DNA from: Nocardioides sp.
GTDB taxonomy: Bacteria > Actinomycetota > Actinomycetes > Propionibacteriales > Nocardioidaceae
Assembly (NCBI GenBank): GCA_037045645.1
Contig: JBAOIH010000004.1
Location: forward strand, 434,001-498,000
Reading direction: 5' to 3'
DNA length: 64,000 nucleotides
Shown: positions 38,142 through 47,246 of the stretch, one piece after another
Numbering within the stretch: position 1 is the first letter of the stretch
How the letters are laid out: every line of letters begins with the position of its first letter
The notes under the pieces: generated by a model
What the model was told of the DNA's origin: nothing
The model's database searches: none
The model's input: only the letters and a program-made list of their open reading frames with translations
Made by a program: the position numbers and the translations under genes

Positions 38142-39020
38142 ATGCCCGAACGCGCCCACGACCCGATCCGCATCGGGCTCGTGGGCGCCGGTCCGTGGGC
38201 GGCCGGCTTCCACGCGCCGATGATCGCGCGCGCCGAGGGGCTGGCCCTGACCGCAGTTTGGGCTCGACGCCCAGCAGCCGCGGAAGCGCTGGCGCAGGCA
38301 CACGGCGCGAGCGTCGCGCAGTCGTACGAGCATCTGATCAACCACGTCGATGCCGTCGCGTTCGCCGTGCCCCCCGACGTCCAGGCCAGGCTGGCCCCGC
38401 AGGCCGCCGAGGCGGGCAAGCACCTGATCTTGGACAAGCCCCTGGCCTTCGACCTAGAAGATGCCGAAGCGCTGGCCACGGCTGTTCACGAGGCTCAGGT
38501 CGCGTCCATTCTGATGTTGCGCACGCGGTTCGACCCGGCAGTGCTCGAGTTGCTGGCGCAGACCCGCGAGGCCAGACCCCGCGCGGTGATCGCGCGCTGC
38601 CTCACTGACGCGGCACTGCCGCCCAACGCCTTCGCGACACCGTGGCGGATCGAGCGGGGCGCGCTGCTCGACCTGGCCCCGCACACGCTCGATCTCACCG
38701 AGGCCATCCTCGGCCCGACCGAAACCATCGCTGCGGCCGGAGATCCGACCCGGGTCATCACGATCACCACCACCCACGCGGACAACGCCGTCGCCACGAT
38801 GACCTTCTCGCTCACGACGCCAGGTGACGACGGCTTCCACCTCAGCGTGGCCCACGAGCAGGGCGTACTCCACCTGGGTCCACTCGACGAGGACTTCACG
38901 ACGAGTCAGGACGCGTTGATGGCGCGCTTCGTCGAAGCCGTACGCACCGGGGCGCCGCACGACCTCGACGTGCACCGCGGCCTGGAACTCCAACGTGTGC
39001 TCGACCAGGCCACCCGGTGA
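38142..39020 (+). CDS. Gfo/Idh/MocA-family NAD(P)-dependent oxidoreductase
   Basis: A 292-residue oxidoreductase. The N-terminal Rossmann fold is RIGLVGAGPWAAGFHAPM, and the family signature region AGKHLILDKPLAFDLEDAEAL corresponds to the usual EKP motif, written DKP here. The C-terminal half is the beta-sheet substrate domain. Members oxidise or reduce sugars and inositols, and the substrate cannot be told. The ATG at 38142 is chosen because upstream codons fall in the preceding gene's shadow frame. The stop overlaps the HIT gene start by four bases. Confidence 0.8.
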   Translation: MPERAHDPIRIGLVGAGPWAAGFHAPMIARAEGLALTAVWARRPAAAEALAQAHGASVAQSYEHLINHVDAVAFAVPPDVQARLAPQAAEAGKHLILDKPLAFDLEDAEALATAVHEAQVASILMLRTRFDPAVLELLAQTREARPRAVIARCLTDAALPPNAFATPWRIERGALLDLAPHTLDLTEAILGPTETIAAAGDPTRVITITTTHADNAVATMTFSLTTPGDDGFHLSVAHEQGVLHLGPLDEDFTTSQDALMARFVEAVRTGAPHDLDVHRGLELQRVLDQATR

Positions 39021-39436
39021 GCGCTTGCGTCTTCTGCCGGATCGTGAACGGCGAAGCTGAGGCGTACGTGGTGCTGGACGCACCTGACCTGCTGGCCTTC
39101 CTCGACACGCGACCGGTCTTCAAGGGTCATGTGCTGCTCATCCCGAAGGAGCATCACGAGACGCTGACCGACCTTCCGTCGATGTTGCGCGACCCCTTCC
39201 TGGCCGCTGCCCAACAACTCGCGCGAGCGGTCAAGACCGGGTTGGGCGCCCAAGGGTCGTTCGTGGCCATGAACAACACCGTCAGCCAGTCCGTACCACA
39301 CCTGCACTGTCATGTGGTGCCGCGGACGAAGGGTGACGGGCTGCGGGGCTTCTTCTGGCCGCGCGTGAAGTACGCCGACGGAGAAGCCGAGTCGTACGCG
39401 ACGCGACTGCGAGACGCGCTTGCAAAATCGAGCTGA
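39017..39436 (+). CDS. HIT-family nucleotide hydrolase
   Basis: A 139-residue histidine triad protein. CVFCRIVNGEAEAYVV at the N-terminus and HLHCHVVPR (the His-x-His-x-His active site) define it. Such proteins hydrolyse adenylated substrates such as AMP-lysine or diadenosine polyphosphates. The start GTG overlaps the oxidoreductase stop by four bases, so they are co-translated. The CxxC near residue 5 could bind zinc, as in some family members. Confidence 0.88.
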   Translation: MSACVFCRIVNGEAEAYVVLDAPDLLAFLDTRPVFKGHVLLIPKEHHETLTDLPSMLRDPFLAAAQQLARAVKTGLGAQGSFVAMNNTVSQSVPHLHCHVVPRTKGDGLRGFFWPRVKYADGEAESYATRLRDALAKSS

Positions 39437-39478
39437 TCCAGTCGCCAACCATGCGCCCGGCTCGCGCGTGAGAGCAGT

Positions 39479-40642
39479 GTGAAACGACCCGTCGTCGCGC
39501 TGAGCGCTCTGCTCGTCCTGCTTGTCGGCTGCACGAGCCCGGCTCGAAATCACCAGGATGCACAACCCGCGACGACTCTGACACCCGGAACTGCAAAGCT
39601 TGACGCCGCGGTGCCATGGTCCGAGATCGGCCCGGACTGGCTGCTCGCCGACACGGTGAAGTACGAAGGCGCCAAGACCGAGCGTGGCCGCCACGAACTG
39701 CTGCTGATTTCCCCAGAAGGCGAGAAGTTCGCGGTGTATCCGGCGCCTGGTGCGCGCCCTGCGAAGCAATGGACGCTGAAGGATTGGTCACCTGACGGTC
39801 GATTCGTGCTGCTCGACATTCCACAGCGTCGCTCGGCGGTCGTACTCGACCTTCTCGAAGGCCTCGCTACGCAGGTGCACCTCGCGAATTTCGCCTCCTA
39901 CGTCGCGCTCGACCCGACCGCCCCACAAGACGCGACTCCCGCCGAACGGATCTGGGTGTACCGGCCCGACGGCTGGGTACGCCCGGACGGCACGCCGATC
40001 GCGGCGCTGACAGGGCTGAGTTCGGCGCTTCTCGTGACTCCGGACGGCACGGCGGCGCTGGAGGGGTTCGTACGCCGCGGTCGAGTGACGTCGACCCGCT
40101 TCGCCGACGGCAAGACCACCCGGTACGACACCGGTCGCTACCAATGCCGGCCGCTGAAGTGGTGGCAGCCGGACACTGTCCTCCTGGGCTGCTATCAAAA
40201 GAGTCGCAAACGGATCCGGCAGCAACTCCAACTGCTCGATCTCGACGCGCAGCGCAGCAGACCACTCGCACCGCCCAGCGAGTGGAGTTCGGTGGCCGGC
40301 GACCACAGCGGCTGGATCGACACCGACGCGACCGGACTCGAGGGAAAGACTTATGTCTCGCGCGAGGCCGCCTGTGGATCGAAGTTGGCCGTGCTCAACG
40401 GCCGTGGAGGAAGCGACCTGGTGCAGGTCCCCGGGGTCGCCGAGACGACCGGGATAGCGGTCCTCGGGAACTCCCGCGGCCGACTGTTGCTCAACTTCTA
40501 CGACAGTTGCGACGCGCCCCCGCCGGGGGAGATCGTCCGCTTCGACCCTGCCACTGGCGATTCGGCCACCCTGGTGCGCCTCGGCCAAGGCGTGATGTTC
40601 GACAGGATCTTCGGTTTTGGCGAACGCCGCCCGCCAGCCTGA
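39479..40642 (+). CDS. lipoprotein with a WD40/TolB-like beta-propeller character
   Basis: A 387-residue lipoprotein. The signal peptide is VVALSALLVLLVGC, with a lipobox (LVGC) at residues 15-18. The mature part consists of repeated short strands (for example KQWTLKDWSPDGRFVLLDIPQ, SSALLVTPDGTAALEGF, TGIAVLGNSRGRLLLNF) typical of TolB-like or YncE-like propellers. No enzyme motif is seen. The GTG start at 39479 has a weak ribosome site. It stands alone between the HIT gene and the SDR gene. Confidence 0.65.
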   Translation: MKRPVVALSALLVLLVGCTSPARNHQDAQPATTLTPGTAKLDAAVPWSEIGPDWLLADTVKYEGAKTERGRHELLLISPEGEKFAVYPAPGARPAKQWTLKDWSPDGRFVLLDIPQRRSAVVLDLLEGLATQVHLANFASYVALDPTAPQDATPAERIWVYRPDGWVRPDGTPIAALTGLSSALLVTPDGTAALEGFVRRGRVTSTRFADGKTTRYDTGRYQCRPLKWWQPDTVLLGCYQKSRKRIRQQLQLLDLDAQRSRPLAPPSEWSSVAGDHSGWIDTDATGLEGKTYVSREAACGSKLAVLNGRGGSDLVQVPGVAETTGIAVLGNSRGRLLLNFYDSCDAPPPGEIVRFDPATGDSATLVRLGQGVMFDRIFGFGERRPPA

Positions 40643-40722
40643 CCAGCCCCGCGAGCCTTCGGGCCTTCCTGTGCGTCTAATCTGACGACGTCAGACCGAA
40701 GCTTGCGTGCACGGAGGAAATC

Positions 40723-41491
40723 ATGGGTCGTTATGACGGTCGCGTCGTCGTTGTCACCGGAGCCGCTCGCGGCATCGGGTTCGGCACTGCCACTCGTTTC
40801 GCCGAGGAGGGCGCCAGCGTGGCGATCCTCGACCTCGACGAGGCCAGCGCAGCAGAGGCTGCCGCCAGACTTCCCCTGGTCGACGGCGCCAAGGGTGTCG
40901 GCATCGGCTGCGACGTCGCCGACAGCGCCTCGGCCCAGGCAGCGGTCGAGCGGGTCGTCAGCGAACTCGGTGGCATCCACGTGCTGATCAACAACGCGGG
41001 CGTCAGCGCGAGACAACCTGCTGTTCAAGATGTCCGAGGACGACTGGGACATGGTCATGGGCGTGCACCTCAAGGGCGCGTTCAACATGACCAAGGCTGC
41101 GCAGCAGCACTTCGTCGCGCAGAAGTACGGAAAGATCCTCAACCTCTCCAGCGTCAACGCCCTGGGCGCACGTGGGCAGGCCAACTACTCGACCGCCAAG
41201 ATGGGGATCCAGGGCTTCACCCGCACCCTCGGCATCGAACTCGGCCCCTTCGGCATCAACGCCAACGCCGTTGCCCCGGGCTTCATCGTCACCGAGATGA
41301 CCGACGCGACCGCGCGCCGGCTCAAGATGGAGCCCGAGGAGTTGCAGCGGCTCAACGCCGAGGCCAACCCCGTACGCCGGGTGGGCAAGCCTGAGGACAT
41401 CGCCGCCGCCGCCGCGTTCTTGTGCAGTGACGAGGCGTCGTACGTCACCGGGCAGACGCTCTATGTCGACGGCGGCGCCAAGCTCGGCTGA
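40723..41491 (+). CDS. short-chain dehydrogenase/reductase, FabG-like (one frameshift as sequenced)
   Basis: A roughly 255-residue SDR. The NADP-binding GAARGIGFGTATRFAEEG and NNAG motifs are in the first frame. After NNAGVS, one extra G near 41010 moves the reading frame. The remainder is RDNLLFKMSEDDWDMVMGVHLKGAFN, then the catalytic YSTAKMGIQG with Tyr and Lys, and the C-terminal SDEASYVTGQTLYVDGG. The best match is 3-oxoacyl-ACP reductase-like enzymes, though the SDR family is broad. The single lesion in an otherwise perfect gene suggests an assembly error. The ribosome site GGAGG precedes the ATG. Confidence 0.82.
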
Positions 41492-41590
41492 GAGCAACAT
41501 CTCTAGAGCGGTCCGGCGCGTCACGCGCCGCGGCTTTCCCACGCTGCCCCACACTGGTCGGCGGATCTTTCCCCACAGATCGGAGTCCCC

Positions 41591-42616
41591 GTGCGTCGTG
41601 CTGGCCCTTATCTCTGCGTCCTGCTCGCCGGCTCGCTCGCGCTGACTGCCTGCGGCGGCTCGGACAAGTCGAACGAACCGCAGACCGTCACGTCCACGAT
41701 GGACGACGGCACGGTCACGGAGGTCCCCAAGCCCGAGGAACCGCAGACCTGGCCGTTGACCGGCGTCGAGGCGAAGGCGGGTGCGAGCGTCGAGACCGGC
41801 CGTCGCGTTCTGGTCGTGAAGATGGACAACACGTCGTCTTCTCAACCACAGATCGGGTTGAGCAAAGCCGACCTCGTGGTCGAGGAACTCGTCGAGGGCG
41901 GCATCACTCGACTCGCGGCGTTCTACTACTCCACGATCCCAGGCGAGGTCGGCCCGATCCGCTCGATGCGCGCCTCCGACATCGGGATCGTCGCGCCCGC
42001 GAACGCCACCATCGTGACCAGCGGTGGTGCGGGTGTCACCGTGGGACGGATCAACGGCGCGAAGATCCCGTTCATCACCGAAGGCGCCAAGGGCATCTAT
42101 CGCGCGTCTGACCGCAGCGCGCCGTACAACCTGATGTCCAACCTCACCGACATCTCCAAGACGATGAAGAAGATCAGCGGTCGCCCCGACGACTACCTGC
42201 CCTTCGGCAACCCGAGCAAGAACCCCAAGGGTCGGCCCGCGAAGACCATCTCGGCGAACTTCGGCAACCACACCACGAACTGGATCTTCCAAGGTGGCAA
42301 GTACGAGAACCAGAACTCGTTTGCCGCGGACGGCGACCACTTCCCGGCCGACCAGGTGCTGGTGCTGCGCGTGCAGATCGGCGATGCGGGCTACACGGAC
42401 CCGGCCGGCTACCCGGTGCCCGAGACGAAGTTCGTCGGCACCGGCGAGGCGCTGCTGTTCACCAAGGGTCGGGTCGTGCGCGGCACCTGGGCCAAGAAGG
42501 ACCTCAAGTCACCCCTCACCCTCAAAGCCAAGGGTGGTGACTTGGTCGTACCTCCCGGTCGCACCTGGATCGAGTTGGTGCCGGCTGTCGAGGGCAACGT
42601 GGCGTTCACCAAGTAG
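41591..42616 (+). CDS. DUF3048 (YerB-like) lipoprotein
   Basis: A 341-residue lipoprotein. Signal LCVLLAGSLALTACGG has lipobox LTAC. The DUF3048 N-terminal domain is recognisable from VVKMDNTSSSQPQIGLSKADLVVEELVEGGITRLAAFYYSTIPGEVGPIRSMRASD, with the C-terminal domain around FTKGRVVRGTWAKKDLKSPLTL. The function of the family is poorly known. YerB in Bacillus is a surface lipoprotein. The GTG start at 41591 follows a spacer after the SDR gene. A long hairpin lies just past its stop. Confidence 0.8.
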   Translation: MRRAGPYLCVLLAGSLALTACGGSDKSNEPQTVTSTMDDGTVTEVPKPEEPQTWPLTGVEAKAGASVETGRRVLVVKMDNTSSSQPQIGLSKADLVVEELVEGGITRLAAFYYSTIPGEVGPIRSMRASDIGIVAPANATIVTSGGAGVTVGRINGAKIPFITEGAKGIYRASDRSAPYNLMSNLTDISKTMKKISGRPDDYLPFGNPSKNPKGRPAKTISANFGNHTTNWIFQGGKYENQNSFAADGDHFPADQVLVLRVQIGDAGYTDPAGYPVPETKFVGTGEALLFTKGRVVRGTWAKKDLKSPLTLKAKGGDLVVPPGRTWIELVPAVEGNVAFTK

Positions 42617-42620
42617 CACG

Positions 42621-42710
42621 CCCCCACAAGTCGGAAGAACTGCGGCCGTCGCGCGCCTCAGACCGACTCCGAGCCCGCCCCCGGCCGCAGTTCTTCGCTT
42701 CGGGGGTGTG
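42621..42710. terminator. long hairpin after the DUF3048 gene
   Basis: A perfect 15-bp inverted repeat, GAAGAACTGCGGCCG (42634-42648) with its complement at 42682-42696, is extended outward by CCCCC/GGGGG. The loop is about 33 bases. It starts a few bases after the stop of the upstream gene and has no T-tract, as is common for hairpin terminators in high-GC actinobacteria. Confidence 0.55.
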
Positions 42711-42759
42711 GCTCGCCACCATCGACGTCCGCACCTGGCCGGGATGCCAAGATGGGGTC

Positions 42760-43317
42760 ATGGTCGAGGTGCTGCCCGGGATGTTGCTCGTGGCGACCCC
42801 TGGCCTGCTCGACCCCAACTTCAGTGACTCCGTCGTCCTGATCCTCGACGTCGACCCCGAGGGCACGGTCGGGGTGGTCATCAACCGACCTTCCGACGTG
42901 GCGGTGGATGACGTGTTGAGTCCGTGGGGTGCTCTGGTGACGGACCCGGATCGTCTCTTCATCGGCGGACCCGTCAGCCAGGAGGGCGCGCTGGCGGTGG
43001 CGGCACTGCGGCCCGAAACCGTGGCGCCACCAGGCTTTCGTGCGGTGTCCGGCGCGCTCGGGATCCTCGATCTCGACACGCCTTGCGATGAAGTGGCGGA
43101 CGCACTGGGCGGTCTGCGGATCTTCGTCGGGTACGCCGGCTGGTCGGCCGGGCAACTGCAGCGCGAGATCGAGGAGGGCAGTTGGTACGTCGTGCCGGGG
43201 GAGACGCCGGATGCCTTCCGCCAGGACACCACGCACCTGTGGCGCGATGTGCTGCGCCGCCAACCGGGAGATCTGGCGTGGCATTCCACTCGTCCGCTCG
43301 ACCCGGAACTCAACTGA
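42760..43317 (+). CDS. YqgE/AlgH-family protein
   Basis: A 185-residue protein of the YqgE/AlgH (DUF179) family. PGMLLVATPGLLDPNFSDSVVLILD, GVVINRP, LFIGGPVSQEGAL and RIFVGYAGWSAGQLQREIEEGSWYVV are the conserved blocks. Its function is unclear, though it is widespread in bacteria. The start is the ATG at 42760, because upstream in-frame codons overlap the hairpin. A 39-base gap separates it from the DUF3039 gene. Confidence 0.88.
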   Translation: MVEVLPGMLLVATPGLLDPNFSDSVVLILDVDPEGTVGVVINRPSDVAVDDVLSPWGALVTDPDRLFIGGPVSQEGALAVAALRPETVAPPGFRAVSGALGILDLDTPCDEVADALGGLRIFVGYAGWSAGQLQREIEEGSWYVVPGETPDAFRQDTTHLWRDVLRRQPGDLAWHSTRPLDPELN

Positions 43318-43356
43318 AGTTGGGCGGGTGTCGGTGCCTGCGCCTATGGTGGTCCG

Positions 43357-43653
43357 GTGACTGAACCCAGCATCGGATTCTCCAGCGGCACCCAGGTGCT
43401 CGAGGACGAGCGGGTCGTCACCGATCCCACCGAGCCGGGGGATCACGAGCGCTTCTCCCACTACGTCGACAAGCATCAACTCACCGAGGCGATGGTGATG
43501 GGCACGCCCGTCACGGCATTGTGCGGCAAGGTCTGGGTGCCCAGCCGGGCCCCGGAGAAGTTCCCGGTCTGCCCCGACTGCAAGGAGATCTGGGAGTCGC
43601 TCAAACCAGGCGGCAAGGGCGGCGACGGAAAAGGCGGGGACTCCGATTCATGA
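43357..43653 (+). CDS. DUF3039 protein
   Basis: A 98-residue actinobacterial protein with CGKVWVPSRAPEKFPVCPDCKEIWESL, a likely zinc-binding CxxC-type site, and a Gly/Asp/Ser-rich tail. DUF3039 proteins commonly sit directly before the helicase gene seen here, and the stop codon overlaps that gene's ATG by four bases, so the two are co-translated. The role is unknown, and a helicase accessory factor is plausible. The start is GTG. Confidence 0.85.
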   Translation: MTEPSIGFSSGTQVLEDERVVTDPTEPGDHERFSHYVDKHQLTEAMVMGTPVTALCGKVWVPSRAPEKFPVCPDCKEIWESLKPGGKGGDGKGGDSDS

Positions 43654-45437
43654 CCGGACGGACACCTGAGCACTCGGCGTCCGTCCCCCTCTCGCCGGCC
43701 TATCCCGATCGGGCCGCGTGGGGCACCGCGCCGTCTTTGCGCGCGTGGCAGCACGCCGCGATGACGAAGTACTTCGACACCAACCCGCGCGACTTCCTCG
43801 CCGTGGCCACGCCCGGTGCCGGCAAGACCACGTTCGCGCTCAGCGTCGCGGCCGAACTCCTGGGGCGTCGCCAGGTCGACCGGGTGATCGTCGTCGCTCC
43901 CACCGAGCACCTCAAGGTGCAGTGGGCCGAGGCGGCTGCTCGCGCCGGCATCCCGCTCGACCCGACCTATTCCGCGGGTTCGGGCAAGACCTCCGGCGAC
44001 TTCGTCGGCGTCGCGGTGACCTATGCCGGAGTCGCGGTGAACCCACTGGCGATGCGCATCCGCACCGAGCGCTTCAAAACCCTGGTCATCCTCGACGAGA
44101 TCCACCACGCCGGCGACGCGCTGTCGTGGGGTGAGGGCGTACGTGAGGCGTTCCAGCCCGCGGCCCGCAGGCTGTCCCTGACCGGCACCCCGTTCCGCTC
44201 CGACATCAACCCGATCCCGTTCGTCACCTATGAGCGTGGGGGCGACGGCATCCCACGCTCACTCGCCGACTACACCTACGGCTACGCGCACGCCCTGGCC
44301 GATCACGTCGTACGCCCGGTCCTGTTCATGGCCTACTCCGGTGACCTGCAGTGGCGCACCCGAGCAGGCGACGAGATCGCGGCACGGCTCGGTGAGCCGC
44401 TGACCAAGGATCTGCTCGCCCAGGCGATGCGCACCGCGCTCGACCCCGGCGGGTCGTGGATGCCCGCGGTCTTGGAGGCCGCCGACCGACGGTTGACCGA
44501 AGTGCGCCGCCACGTCCCCGACGCCGGCGGGCTGGTGATCGCCACCGACCAGGATTCCGCCCGGGCGTACGCCGCGCTGCTGAAGAAGATCTCCGGCGAG
44601 GCGCCCACGATCGTGTTGTCGGACGAGAAGGGTGCGTCCAAGCGGATCGCCACCTTCGCGGACTCCGACAAGCGCTGGATGGTCGCGGTCCGGATGGTGT
44701 CGGAAGGCGTCGACGTGCCGCGCCTGGCCGTCGGTGTCTATGCCACGACCACGGCGACGCCTCTGTTCTTCGCCCAAGCGGTCGGGAGGTTCGTACGCTC
44801 CAGGTCTCGCGGTGAGACCGCCACCGTCTTCTTGCCGTCCGTGGCGAACCTGCTCGGCTTCGCGTCCGAGTTGGAGGCCGAGCGCGACCACGTGCTGGGT
44901 CGCCCGGTGCGCAACGAGGACGACATCTTCGCCGCCGAGAACGATCTGCTGGCGCGTGCCGAGGCGGGGGAGGGAGCCTCCGACGAGTTGGAGGGCCTGC
45001 CCTTCGAGGCTCTCGGCTCCAGCGCGACCTTCGACCACGTGCTCTATGACGGTGCCGCGTTCGGGCACGCCGGTGAGGTGCATGTGGGGTCTGAGGAGGA
45101 GATGGACTTCCTGGGCATCCCCGGCCTGCTCGAACCCGACCAGGTGCGGGAGCTCTTGTCACATCGTCAGGCCGAGCGAGCCAAGTCGACCAAACGCGAG
45201 ACCCGGGCCGACGACGGGCCACGTGAGCTGGCGACACACGAACAGTTGGCCGTGTTGCGTCGCGAACTCAACGGGCTGGTCGCCGCCTGGCACCACCGCA
45301 CCGGACAGGCGCACGGCATCACGCACGCGGCGTTACGCAAGCAGTGCGGCGGCCCGCCCGCCGCCGTCGCCAACGCCGATCAGCTGATGGCGCGGATCAA
45401 CGCCGTGCGTGAATGGGCGGTCAAGAAGTCGGGCTGA
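43650..45437 (+). CDS. DEAD/DEAH-box helicase
   Basis: A 595-residue superfamily 2 helicase. Walker A is TPGAGKT near residues 53-60, DEIHH serves as motif II, SLTGTPFR as motif III, and FFAQAVGRFVRSRS as motif VI. The C-terminus is charged (AERAKSTKRETRADDGPRELATHEQLAVLRRELNGLV). This type, paired with DUF3039, is common in the core genome of actinobacteria, so it is probably DNA repair or nucleic acid housekeeping rather than defence. It converges on and overlaps the Lrp gene by 17 bases. Confidence 0.85.
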   Translation: MTGRTPEHSASVPLSPAYPDRAAWGTAPSLRAWQHAAMTKYFDTNPRDFLAVATPGAGKTTFALSVAAELLGRRQVDRVIVVAPTEHLKVQWAEAAARAGIPLDPTYSAGSGKTSGDFVGVAVTYAGVAVNPLAMRIRTERFKTLVILDEIHHAGDALSWGEGVREAFQPAARRLSLTGTPFRSDINPIPFVTYERGGDGIPRSLADYTYGYAHALADHVVRPVLFMAYSGDLQWRTRAGDEIAARLGEPLTKDLLAQAMRTALDPGGSWMPAVLEAADRRLTEVRRHVPDAGGLVIATDQDSARAYAALLKKISGEAPTIVLSDEKGASKRIATFADSDKRWMVAVRMVSEGVDVPRLAVGVYATTTATPLFFAQAVGRFVRSRSRGETATVFLPSVANLLGFASELEAERDHVLGRPVRNEDDIFAAENDLLARAEAGEGASDELEGLPFEALGSSATFDHVLYDGAAFGHAGEVHVGSEEEMDFLGIPGLLEPDQVRELLSHRQAERAKSTKRETRADDGPRELATHEQLAVLRRELNGLVAAWHHRTGQAHGITHAALRKQCGGPPAAVANADQLMARINAVREWAVKKSG

Positions 45438-45903
45438 CCGAGGCCCTGGCCAACGGCAGCGTGCGGTGCGGGATCTGCGTGGCCAGCGCGATCACCGTGG
45501 TGGAGCGATCGATGCCCTCGTCATCGAGGACTTCGTCGATCACCCGCTGCAGGTCGGTGTTGGACCGCGCGACCACGCGACACCACATGTCGCCGTCGCC
45601 GGTGATCGTGTGCGATTCCAGCACCTCGGGGATCCGCTCCAGGTGCCGTCCGATCCGCTGGTGACCGCCTGCATCCGACGACCCCTGCCGGATCTCCAGG
45701 GTCAAGAACGCGGTCACCGGGAAGCCAAGGGCTTCGGGGTCCAGTCCGGGTCCCCAGTCGGTCACGACGCCCGTGGCCACCAACTTGTCCAGGCGCGCTT
45801 GCACGGTGCCGCGCGCGACCCCGAGACGGCGCGACGCCTCCAGCACGCCGATCCGCGGCTCGGCAGCGAAGAGATCGAGCAATCTGACATCCAAGTTGTC
45901 CAT
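45421..45903 (-). CDS. Lrp/AsnC-family transcriptional regulator
   Basis: A 160-residue regulator with an N-terminal winged helix-turn-helix (LLDLFAAEPRIGVLEASRRLGVARGTVQARLDKLVATGVV) and a C-terminal effector-binding domain (ITGDGDMWCRVVARSNTDLQRVIDEVL). It has a strong ribosome site (AGGAGGC). It is divergent from hppD across an 83-base gap, so it probably senses an aromatic amino acid or intermediate and controls hppD. The ligand is inference. Confidence 0.87.
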   Translation of the reverse strand: MDNLDVRLLDLFAAEPRIGVLEASRRLGVARGTVQARLDKLVATGVVTDWGPGLDPEALGFPVTAFLTLEIRQGSSDAGGHQRIGRHLERIPEVLESHTITGDGDMWCRVVARSNTDLQRVIDEVLDDEGIDRSTTVIALATQIPHRTLPLARASVSPTS

Positions 45904-45917
45904 GAAGCCTCCTCGTG

Positions 45918-45942
45918 TTAGACAGATTGTGCACTGTTTCGA
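45918..45942. promoter_or_regulatory. possible Lrp-type operator
   Basis: An imperfect palindrome, AGACAG-N7/8-CTGTTT, lies in the 83-base divergent gap between the Lrp-family gene and hppD. Position and symmetry fit a site bound by a dimeric Lrp regulator. No experimental or comparative support is visible. Confidence 0.3.
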
Positions 45943-45986
45943 ACTCTAGTTGCTCACCTTGCCCGGCAGGCGGCACGCTCGTGGTC

Positions 45987-47219
45987 ATGACGATCGATAT
46001 CGCCAGTTCTGGTGGCGCCCTGACCGTGGACGAGATGAAGGCCGACCTGTCCCTCGAACAACTCCGACAGCTCGTCGGGCTGGTGGAGTACGACGCCGAC
46101 AACGACCCCTTCCCGGTGACCGGCTGGGACGCGATCACGTTCGTCGTCGGCAACGCCACCCAGGCCGCGCACTACTACGCGTCGGCTTGGGGGATGGAAC
46201 TCGTCGCCTATGCCGGACCCGAGAACGGCATCCGCGACCACAAGTCGTACGTCTTGAAATCCGGTTCGATCAAGTTCGTCCTCAACGGTGCCGTCTCCCC
46301 CGACAGCCCCCTGATCGCCCACCACGCCAAGCACGGCGACGGCGTCGTGGACATCGCCTTGGAGGTTCCCGACGTCGACCAGTGCATCGCGCAGGCTCGC
46401 AAGGCCGGCGCCAGGGTCATCCGCGAGCCCGAGAACCTCACCGACGAGCACGGCACCGTACGGATCGGCGCCATCGCGACCTACGGCGAAACCCGGCACA
46501 CGCTGGTGCAGCGCACCGTCGACGGGCAGACGTACGCCGGCCCCTATCTGCCGGGCTATGTCACCACCGCACCTCGTTGGACCAAACGCGACGGCGAGCC
46601 CAAGCGGCTCTTCCAGGCTCTCGACCACATCGTCGGCAATGTCGAACTCGGCCAGATGGATACCTGGGTCGACTTCTACAACCGCGTCATGGGCTTTGTG
46701 AACATGGCCGAGTTCATCGGCGACGACATCGCCACCGACTATTCGGCGCTGATGAGCAAGGTGGTCGCCAACGGCAACCACCGGGTGAAGTTCCCGCTCA
46801 ACGAGCCGGCGATCGCGAAGAAGAAGTCGCAGATCGACGAATACCTGGAGTTCTATTCCGGTCCCGGCGCTCAGCACCTCGCACTGGCCACCGGCGACAT
46901 CATCGCGACCGTCGACGCGTTGCGCGCCAATGGAGTCGAGTTCCTGAACACGCCCGACTCTTACTACGAGGACCCCGAGTTGCGCGCCCGCATCGGCGAG
47001 GTGCGGGTGCCGATCGAGGAGTTGCAAAAGCGCGGCATCCTGGTCGACCGCGACGAGGACGGCTACCTGCTCCAGATCTTCACCCAGCCGCTCGGTGACC
47101 GCCCGACGGTGTTCTTCGAGTTGATCGAGCGGCACGGTTCCCTCGGTTTCGGCAAGGGCAACTTCAAGGCCCTCTTCGAGGCGATCGAGCGTGAGCAGGA
47201 CAAACGCGGGAACCTCTGA
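45987..47219 (+). CDS. hppD: 4-hydroxyphenylpyruvate dioxygenase
   Basis: A 410-residue Fe(II) dioxygenase converting 4-hydroxyphenylpyruvate to homogentisate in tyrosine catabolism. It has two vicinal-oxygen-chelate domains. Expected iron ligands are visible: His in LFQALDHIVGNVE (near residue 214), His in GAQHLALAT (near 294), and Glu in TVFFELIERHG near the C-terminus. The catalytic tail GFGKGNFKALFEAIE is present. The ATG at 45987 is used. No other homogentisate pathway gene lies beside it. It is probably controlled by the divergent Lrp-family regulator. Confidence 0.95.
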   Translation: MTIDIASSGGALTVDEMKADLSLEQLRQLVGLVEYDADNDPFPVTGWDAITFVVGNATQAAHYYASAWGMELVAYAGPENGIRDHKSYVLKSGSIKFVLNGAVSPDSPLIAHHAKHGDGVVDIALEVPDVDQCIAQARKAGARVIREPENLTDEHGTVRIGAIATYGETRHTLVQRTVDGQTYAGPYLPGYVTTAPRWTKRDGEPKRLFQALDHIVGNVELGQMDTWVDFYNRVMGFVNMAEFIGDDIATDYSALMSKVVANGNHRVKFPLNEPAIAKKKSQIDEYLEFYSGPGAQHLALATGDIIATVDALRANGVEFLNTPDSYYEDPELRARIGEVRVPIEELQKRGILVDRDEDGYLLQIFTQPLGDRPTVFFELIERHGSLGFGKGNFKALFEAIEREQDKRGNL

Positions 47220-47246
47220 GACAGCCGTCAGTGGTAGGAAGGGCGG